DNA from: Bacteroidota bacterium
GTDB taxonomy: Bacteria; Bacteroidota; Bacteroidia; Bacteroidales; UBA10428
Assembly: GCA_024640925.1 (NCBI GenBank)
Contig: JAHEEB010000002.1
Coordinates: 1-10,064, forward strand
Direction of reading: 5' to 3'
DNA: 10,064 nt
Both the position numbers and the translations under genes were made by a program. A model generated the notes under the pieces. That model was not told the origin of the DNA. It did not search any database and was given only the letters and a program-made list of their open reading frames with translations. Shown here in pieces: positions 6,055 through 10,064 of this stretch; within the stretch, counting starts at the first letter, position 1; each line of letters starts with the position of its first letter.

Positions 6055-6697
6055 CCTTTCCGACGAGAATGAATACAATCTTCACGCAAAGATTGTAAAA
6101 CGGATTGGAGATACCCTTATGGCCAAAGAGTTCAGGAGATTTGAAGTGGACGAATACAATCGAAAGGTGCTTCGGTTTCTGTTGTTGTATTTTAACCATT
6201 GCAAAGAAGCCGAAGAGATATTCCCGGAAGAAAACTACAAAATACACAAACATATTATGCTTGTAGGCAATGTCGGAGTTGGAAAAACCATGTTAATGCA
6301 GGTATTTGCTCATTACCTTCGGGTAACGGACAACATCAATGCTTTTTACAATGTTTCTGTAACCGAAATGATTAATTATTACAAAGTTCACAATCACCTT
6401 GACAAATATACTTTCAATGAACAATCCGGCAAAAGCAGGTTCAATGGAAATCCTGTAAATCTCTGCCTAAACGATGTTGGATTAAACACACATCTGCATT
6501 TTGGGGTAGACACAAAAATTTTGGTTGATGATTTCCTTTATTCACGCTACGAACTTTACATGAACCATCATAAAATGGCTCATTTAACAACAAACTTTGG
6601 TGTTACAGAACTAAAAAAGGCTTTTGATTACAGGCTGACAGATCGTTTTAAAGCATACAATATCATTGATATGGATGGGGAAAGCCGCAGGAGATAA
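5960..6697 (+). CDS. DnaC-like AAA+ ATPase, putative helicase loader
   Basis: A P-loop ATPase of the DnaC/IstB kind that should work with the preceding protein in loading a replicative helicase. Residue numbers below count from the upstream ATG at 5921. The Walker A is GNVGVGKT (116-123). The Walker B position is NLCLNDVG (180-187), with Asn-Asp in place of the usual Asp-Asp/Glu. A sensor-1-like LTTN lies at 222-225, and an arginine-containing box, DYRLTDRF, at 236-243 matches the end of DnaC-type domains. I prefer the start at 5960 (METKRLTTEPERL), which overlaps the previous gene by 95 bp; 5921 is also possible. The overlap argues for coupled translation. It lacks the zinc-binding N-terminus of classical DnaC, and no transposase is adjacent, so it is probably not an IstB. 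Confidence 0.8.
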   Translation: METKRLTTEPERLKALLPKLANLKEITKNVFDLSDENEYNLHAKIVKRIGDTLMAKEFRRFEVDEYNRKVLRFLLLYFNHCKEAEEIFPEENYKIHKHIMLVGNVGVGKTMLMQVFAHYLRVTDNINAFYNVSVTEMINYYKVHNHLDKYTFNEQSGKSRFNGNPVNLCLNDVGLNTHLHFGVDTKILVDDFLYSRYELYMNHHKMAHLTTNFGVTELKKAFDYRLTDRFKAYNIIDMDGESRRR

Positions 6698-6739
6698 TAG
6701 TAAAATATGTTTGTAACAAACTTCCTAAACACAAACACA

Positions 6740-6964
6740 ATGGAAAAGCAATTTGAAGTAAAAACGTACGGGTTTAACGAACTGGCACAACTCTATTTTC
6801 CGCATATTTCAAAATCCTCAGCCTCGCGTATGTTCAGCCATTGGATAAATTCCTGTCCACAGTTAATTGAAAAGCTGGAAGAAACCAACTGGAAAAAGCG
6901 ATCAAAGTATTTTACTCCTAAGCAGGTAAAGGTATTGGTGGGGCATTTTGATCCGCCATATTGA
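6740..6964 (+). CDS. DUF4248 domain-containing small protein
   Basis: A 74-aa protein with the DUF4248 pattern: an N-terminal YGFNELAQLYFPHISKSSAS, then a WIN segment, LIEKLEETNWKKRSKYFTPKQV and a closing VGHF. This looks like a helix-turn-helix fold, and the family is nearly confined to Bacteroidota. Its function is unknown. From memory, DUF4248 genes often sit beside phage-like replication or primase genes, and amidase genes are common in the same neighbourhoods, which suits this location. I chose the ATG at 6740, in the leader ACAAACACAATG, because the domain normally begins at Met-Glu; an upstream in-frame ATG at 6707 would add 11 residues. It follows the ATPase gene by about 40 bp and should be co-transcribed. 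A T-run (6968-6975) follows shortly after the stop. Confidence 0.8.
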   Translation: MEKQFEVKTYGFNELAQLYFPHISKSSASRMFSHWINSCPQLIEKLEETNWKKRSKYFTPKQVKVLVGHFDPPY

Positions 6965-7007
6965 TTATTTTTTTTATAACTCATTTTTTGAAATAATAAT
7001 AGAAGAA

Positions 7008-8120
7008 CTATATGTATGTCAAAAATTTATCAAGCTCATTTAAATCAATCATATAGGATGTTTTCGTTCGCATATATGCCTTTAATTTCATGTAATATTT
7101 ATTTTCATCAATTTTGGGTGGGCTTTTATATTTGGGGGACAAAGCTGGAGGCTTTTCAATATAATAGGCACTGTCAAGTTGTGATTGTGAAAGGTACTTA
7201 ATTCCAACCATATCAGCACCCTCAAGAAGTGCATTTTCAAGGTTTGCCATATAGAAATCAGCTCCCTCCATTTCTGTATTGGTAAATTTGGCAAACTGAA
7301 AAGAGGATTCAAAAAAAGATACATTAAACAAACTGGCATTCGAAAAATCAGCTCTATCAAGAATGCATTTAGCCAAGCGAGTATGAATGAGACGGGCTCC
7401 TATAAATTTAGCATGTTCTCCGCTCGAAGCTAAAAAATCACATCCTTCCAGACAGGAATTACTAAAGTCAGTTCCCCAAAAGTTAGAATCTCGAAAGTCA
7501 ACACTCAATAAATAGATATTCCTTAGTAAGCCGTTTGAAATTTTCAAATTTTTAAAATTAGCATTTCCTAAATTGATTATAGGAGGCAAACCATTTTGAA
7601 TTAATTTAGATTCAGCAAGAAAATTTAACACATTTGCCTTTCGCTCTCCATTCAAACGATGTAGAACAGTTAAAGTCCTGGTTCTTGCTACATCTCTTTC
7701 TACCGAATTCATTGGAGATTCCTTTAGTTGAAAATTTAATAGCAAATCAGACATTCTGTCGAAATAATCATTCAGAGCAGTTTCCTGATTCAGGTTTTCA
7801 GCATTTAATCTATCTTTTTCAGCTTTTTCTTTTGACAGTTTAATTTCGTGTCTTTTCTCCGAACGGTTCAAAAGGTAACCTCCGATTACTAAAGCCAAAG
7901 GAATAATCAGCAACTCAAGCCAGTCCCATAAAGTTTTTGCTGGTTGAATGGTTTGGTTTGGAACAGTTTGTATAATCGACCCTCTAAATCCGGTCCAATT
8001 CGAATGATATCCATGTTTAATAGCAATGTATAAAAGGATAATAAAAATAAAGAACGATAAGCTATATAGAAACCATTTTCGAATAATAAAATTCCAAAAT
8101 GCATTAAACAATCTTTTCAT
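7008..8120 (-). CDS. Membrane-anchored pentapeptide-repeat protein
   Basis: A 370-aa protein. Two hydrophobic segments at ~16-34 and ~66-84 should span the inner membrane. They are followed by a charged, probably coiled-coil stretch (~85-112) and a conserved linker (DYFDRMSDLLL at ~118-128 and ARTRTLTVLHRL at ~145-156, then NGERKANVLNFL). From ~184 to ~310 runs a pentapeptide-repeat domain of A(D/N)(L/F)XX type (for example GANFK-like NANFK, RADFSNASLF, EGADFYMANLENALLEGADM). It ends with a YLSQSQLDSAYY segment, as is usual in such proteins. The repeats should form a right-handed quadrilateral beta-helix in the cytoplasm if both termini are inside. This architecture is familiar from cyanobacteria and other bacteria, but its role is not established. 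It is a single gene with its own promoter candidate at 8174-8204. The DNA is ordinary for the window, with no sign of breakage. Confidence 0.87.
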   Translation of the reverse strand: MKRLFNAFWNFIIRKWFLYSLSFFIFIILLYIAIKHGYHSNWTGFRGSIIQTVPNQTIQPAKTLWDWLELLIIPLALVIGGYLLNRSEKRHEIKLSKEKAEKDRLNAENLNQETALNDYFDRMSDLLLNFQLKESPMNSVERDVARTRTLTVLHRLNGERKANVLNFLAESKLIQNGLPPIINLGNANFKNLKISNGLLRNIYLLSVDFRDSNFWGTDFSNSCLEGCDFLASSGEHAKFIGARLIHTRLAKCILDRADFSNASLFNVSFFESSFQFAKFTNTEMEGADFYMANLENALLEGADMVGIKYLSQSQLDSAYYIEKPPALSPKYKSPPKIDENKYYMKLKAYMRTKTSYMIDLNELDKFLTYI

Positions 8121-8535
8121 AACTCATTTAAAATTAATATATTTCCTTGCACTGCAAATTAAACGCCGATATATAAATATACCGATTAATCAGATTTAAG
8201 TCAATACTTTGTACTGCTAATTATAATGTACTAACTCTCATTTACAAAGCGTGAACCAATTCATATTATTAATTTAACGAATGTCGTTTGCTCCGGGCTA
8301 AATGCCAAAAGTTGGAAGCACAAAATACGAAGTGTTCTTTCGATTTACGCTTCAACGTTTCACGTATCGTCAATGTTTTACTCTAGGAGCTTGACAGAAA
8401 TTAACGATGAATTTGATTAAATAAATGGAAAATATCCATCAAATATTAAGTGACTATTCTTATCAAATATATGATAGATATGTTATTCTAAACTATTTAC
8501 TTCCTCTCCAAATCCTTTGTTCTTGGCCATAATCC
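8121..8535. other. Intergenic stretch between two minus-strand genes, with a GC-richer patch
   Basis: No gene is visible in these 415 bp. The promoter candidate for the pentapeptide gene is at its left end. From about 8280 to 8400 the base composition rises and short inverted repeats appear, such as TGC-CAA-AAG-TTG-GAA-GCA at 8302-8319. This resembles the TGCCA/TGGCA boxes near 3185 and 9589, though less strongly. The remainder to 8535 is AT-rich, with no clear terminator for the SRAP gene. Confidence 0.4.
8174..8204 (-). promoter_or_regulatory. Candidate Bacteroidota-type promoter for the pentapeptide-repeat gene
   Basis: On the minus strand, TTG (8204-8202) is followed after 20 nt by TATATTTA (8181-8174). 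This matches the Bacteroidota sigma-factor pattern (TTG, 19-21 nt, TAnnTTTG) except for the last base. Transcription would start roughly 45 nt upstream of the ATG. In AT-rich DNA such matches arise by chance, so this remains a candidate. Confidence 0.4.
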
Positions 8536-9309
8536 TCATGGGGTTACCCCTTTTTTATAACGGGAACCTTTTATTCTCTCAATAATTGAATATGAATCAA
8601 ACTTGTTATCTCTTAAAAATGCTCCGACTGGCTTTATTACAGATTTATCATTAAGATGCTTATTCAATAGAGCAGGATCCAGGTTATATCCATTTATTTT
8701 TTTATCATCGTAATAATCCATTACTGATGTTATTTCCATAAGTGGAACATCTTGGTTCAACCATCGCCTTGAGGCTCTCATCGATAAAATGAGAGGCTGG
8801 TTTTTGAATGAACATTCGGAAAATATTCCTTTGGCAGGAAGTGTTAATATCGAGAAACCTTCGTACAGTTCTTTATCCTTATATGATAGCTTCCATGAGT
8901 CATAAACTCCTGCCAGTGCAAAAGGTCTTTCATCAGTAAAAAATAAAACCGTTCTATCTTCGTCCGCGAGAATGAAGTAATCGACTGGAATAATACACCT
9001 GGTTTCTCTGACAGGCTTTCGGAAAGCTGGAACATTTATAATTCGCTTCTTCAGTTTATGTGGTTCTGTAAGTGAGGTACCATCTCCATCAACTGGGGCT
9101 TCAAAGTATTTTTTATTGGAACTTGTCCAGAATGGTATTAATCCATAATGAAGGGAAACGAGTTTATGTTTATTGTTTGAACAGATAACCAACGATTTCT
9201 CCTCGGGGAAAAGGCTAAAGTTCTTCGTTTGTTCTTCTACGGTTGGGGATTGAACCTCAAACTTGCTTTCTAAATTGTCTCTATCCGAAACTTGTCCGAT
9301 GATTATCAT
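8536..9309 (-). CDS. SRAP-family (YedK/HMCES-like) protein with degenerate active site
   Basis: SRAP proteins protect abasic sites in single-stranded DNA by a covalent link from Cys2, made after removal of Met1. This 257-aa protein keeps the fold-defining segments: HYGLIPFW (54-61), PAFRKPVRETRCIIPVDYF (94-112), RPFALAGVYDSW (128-139), FSILT (152-156) and PLIL (172-175). The catalytic set is missing. It begins MIIIGQVSD rather than MCGR/MCY, so Cys2 is absent. The NARxE motif is not recognisable before PAFR, the FYEW glutamate is replaced in YFILADE, and the H-x-R-x-P histidine region reads FKNQP. The start at 9309 is the first ATG, and the frame just upstream offers no Met-Cys start, so this does not look like a wrong start. 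The length is normal for the family and the frame is intact, which suggests a maintained non-catalytic paralogue, perhaps still binding DNA. It is a lone gene. Confidence 0.8.
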   Translation of the reverse strand: MIIIGQVSDRDNLESKFEVQSPTVEEQTKNFSLFPEEKSLVICSNNKHKLVSLHYGLIPFWTSSNKKYFEAPVDGDGTSLTEPHKLKKRIINVPAFRKPVRETRCIIPVDYFILADEDRTVLFFTDERPFALAGVYDSWKLSYKDKELYEGFSILTLPAKGIFSECSFKNQPLILSMRASRRWLNQDVPLMEITSVMDYYDDKKINGYNLDPALLNKHLNDKSVIKPVGAFLRDNKFDSYSIIERIKGSRYKKGVTP

Positions 9310-9505
9310 ATAATCAAAATTGTTTCTGATAATATAGAAGTTTTTTGAATAGGAAAAAACTTGTTAGCAATCTCATTTAAAAACAAGACTGATTCACTTT
9401 GATGATTATTAAAATATATATACAGGAAGGTATTTGAAATGATTTTTGAGTTTTGTAGATTGCGGGAAATAAAACATTTAGATCCCATGAATGAATATCA
9501 ATTTG

Positions 9506-9532
9506 TACACCCATATTGGAAGTATAGGTGTA
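9506..9532. repeat. 10-bp inverted repeat hairpin
   Basis: TACACCCATA (9506-9515) pairs with TATAGGTGTA (9523-9532) at 9 of 10 positions around the 7-nt loop TTGGAAG. No T-run follows, so it is not a typical terminator. It might be an operator dyad or part of the larger palindromic region to its right. Confidence 0.5.
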
Positions 9533-9584
9533 GTTTTATTGCACATATATTTAGTTGCGTTTCATGTTAAGAAAGATAGTGCAA

Positions 9585-9660
9585 CAAATGCCAGCGCACG
9601 TTTGGCACATTTGCAAGCTCCAACATACAGGCTGATGCTTCAGCTTGCAAAAGAGCCAAA
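9585..9660. repeat. Large composite palindrome with TGCCA/TGGCA and CAAATG/CATTTG boxes
   Basis: The main stem is TTTGGCACATTTGCAAGCT (9601-9619) against AGCTTGCAAAAGAGCCAAA (9642-9660), pairing at 17 of 19 positions around a 22-nt loop. The inner 10 bp are perfect. Overlapping its left arm are TGCCA (9589-9593) / TGGCA (9603-9607) and CAAATG (9585-9590) / CATTTG (9608-9613), so two alternative folds compete. The boxes and the 9-mer TGCCAGCGC are shared with the region 3185-3371. Its position directly before a start codon allows a regulatory RNA or recombination-site role. Confidence 0.6.
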
Positions 9661-9686
9661 TTTTTACCAACACACAGATAAATGAA

Positions 9687-10064
9687 ATGAATGCATTAAT
9701 ATTATTTGCAGTACAAAAGATAGCTGCGTACGGAATAAATAAAGGATTAGATAAGCTATTTACTGATAGAGAAGATTTTAGTAATCGATTGTTTAAAATC
9801 ATATCGTTAACAGTAGATGAATATCAAAAAATGTATCCAATACCTGACCAAGGAAAGAAATTTGCTTTTTTTAAATCTCAAATATTAATTGAAGAATTTT
9901 TAAAGTATAGACTTTTTTCTAAGAAAGGTTTTAAACTTGATTTCAATACTATTCAAAATGCTTTAGAACAAAACCCCAATATATCTAAGCCGACCGAACA
10001 AGAGCTTAATTGTTTCTTCCAGATTTTTGACAAATATGTAAGCGAAGATGAGAAACTTAGAACT
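9687..10064 (+). CDS. N-terminal fragment of a protein cut by the window edge, possible large NTPase
   Basis: The ATG at 9687 opens a frame that stays open for 126 codons to the window edge. It begins MNALILFAVQKIAAYGINKG and continues with a helical, aromatic-rich region (DFSNRLFKIISLTVDEYQ, then FAFFKSQILIEEFLKYRLF). No membrane segment, P-loop or other known motif is present yet. The region reminds me of the N-terminal helical part of large STAND/NACHT-like or AAA NTPases found in Bacteroidota defence loci, in which a similar YPI-to-F-F-SQIL-EE-LKY pattern precedes the ATPase domain. This is pattern memory only, and the decisive domain lies outside the window. Another ATG at 9682 stops after two codons. 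The large palindrome at 9585-9660 lies just upstream. Confidence 0.7.
   Translation, partial: MNALILFAVQKIAAYGINKGLDKLFTDREDFSNRLFKIISLTVDEYQKMYPIPDQGKKFAFFKSQILIEEFLKYRLFSKKGFKLDFNTIQNALEQNPNISKPTEQELNCFFQIFDKYVSEDEKLRT

Larger units (their letters stand above)
9310..9686. other. Divergent intergenic stretch with two palindromic structures
   Basis: I see no convincing gene between the SRAP gene and the next plus-strand gene. The left 180 bp is plain AT-rich DNA that should hold the SRAP promoter, with no clear match. The right part holds a hairpin at 9506-9532 and a large palindrome at 9585-9660, which ends 26 bp before the next start codon. A 64-codon frame covers the right part, but it mostly reads through the palindromes and I do not call it a gene. 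Confidence 0.5.

Noticed and set aside
6976..8129. ATAACTCATTT at both ends of the pentapeptide gene (6976-6986 and 8119-8129) as a target-site duplication
   Set aside because: Eleven bases of AT-rich sequence can recur by chance in 10 kb, and there are no terminal inverted repeats or transposase to support an insertion.
8540..8556. GGGG-TTA-CCCC followed by six T's, terminator-like on the plus strand
   Set aside because: No plus-strand gene lies upstream, and on the minus strand it codes for the end of the SRAP protein. The 3-nt loop also makes it a weak candidate.
9306..9488. 60-codon minus-strand frame overlapping the SRAP start by ATGA
   Set aside because: The overlap is of the coupled type, but the product is an irregular Asn/Ser/Ile-rich string with no recognisable pattern, and the region is more likely to be the SRAP promoter and leader.
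9491..9685. 64-codon plus-strand frame before the last gene
   Set aside because: Most of its second half is the translation of the large palindrome and its start lies in the divergent promoter region. Composition does not look like a protein, so I treat it as accidental.

Overview
The window is AT-rich DNA that most resembles a member of the Bacteroidota. Start codons sit in A/T-rich leaders with little Shine-Dalgarno signal, and one promoter candidate fits the Bacteroidota pattern (TTG, about 20 nt, TAnnTTTG-like). Several proteins belong to families I know mainly from this phylum: DUF4248, the small KDVQRLTGK-type protein, and the HTH replication protein with S/T-rich repeats. No rRNA, tRNA, CRISPR array, transposase or integrase is visible. 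It reads as an accessory region built from short, unrelated modules.

Layout. (1) 59-3228, plus strand: a tight run of genes. Three have no function I can assign (174, 419 and 104 aa). They are followed by a zinc N-acetylmuramoyl-L-alanine amidase with all expected metal and catalytic residues, then a small frameshifted reading frame. A strong hairpin (3283-3323) lies downstream. (2) 3527-4408, minus: an AraC-family regulator with a GTG start and a repeated CTGGTWACC-AATAGG motif upstream. (3) 4641-6964: a phage- or plasmid-like replication module. It has a small divergent HTH-like gene, four tandem 10-bp repeats in the intergenic region, a winged-helix replication protein, an overlapping DnaC-like ATPase and a DUF4248 protein. 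(4) 7008-8120, minus: a two-helix membrane protein with a pentapeptide-repeat domain. (5) 8536-9309, minus: an SRAP (YedK/HMCES-like) protein that lacks the catalytic Cys2 and the other active-site signatures. (6) 9687-end, plus: the N-terminus of a protein cut by the window edge, possibly a large NTPase of the kind found in defence loci.

The amidase and the DUF4248/replication genes are types that often share neighbourhoods in Bacteroidales prophage-like or capsule-adjacent loci. Parts 1 and 3 may therefore be pieces of one old mobile element, separated by the AraC gene; this is inference. Several module junctions (about 3185-3371, 8295-8345 and 9585-9660) carry GC-richer palindromic DNA with TGCCA/TGGCA and CAAATG/CATTTG boxes. 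These look like a related family of junction elements.

The items most worth a second look are the degenerate SRAP protein, the unknown genes linked to the amidase and the frameshift at their end, the 10-bp tandem repeats before the replication genes, the junction palindromes, and the truncated gene at the right edge.
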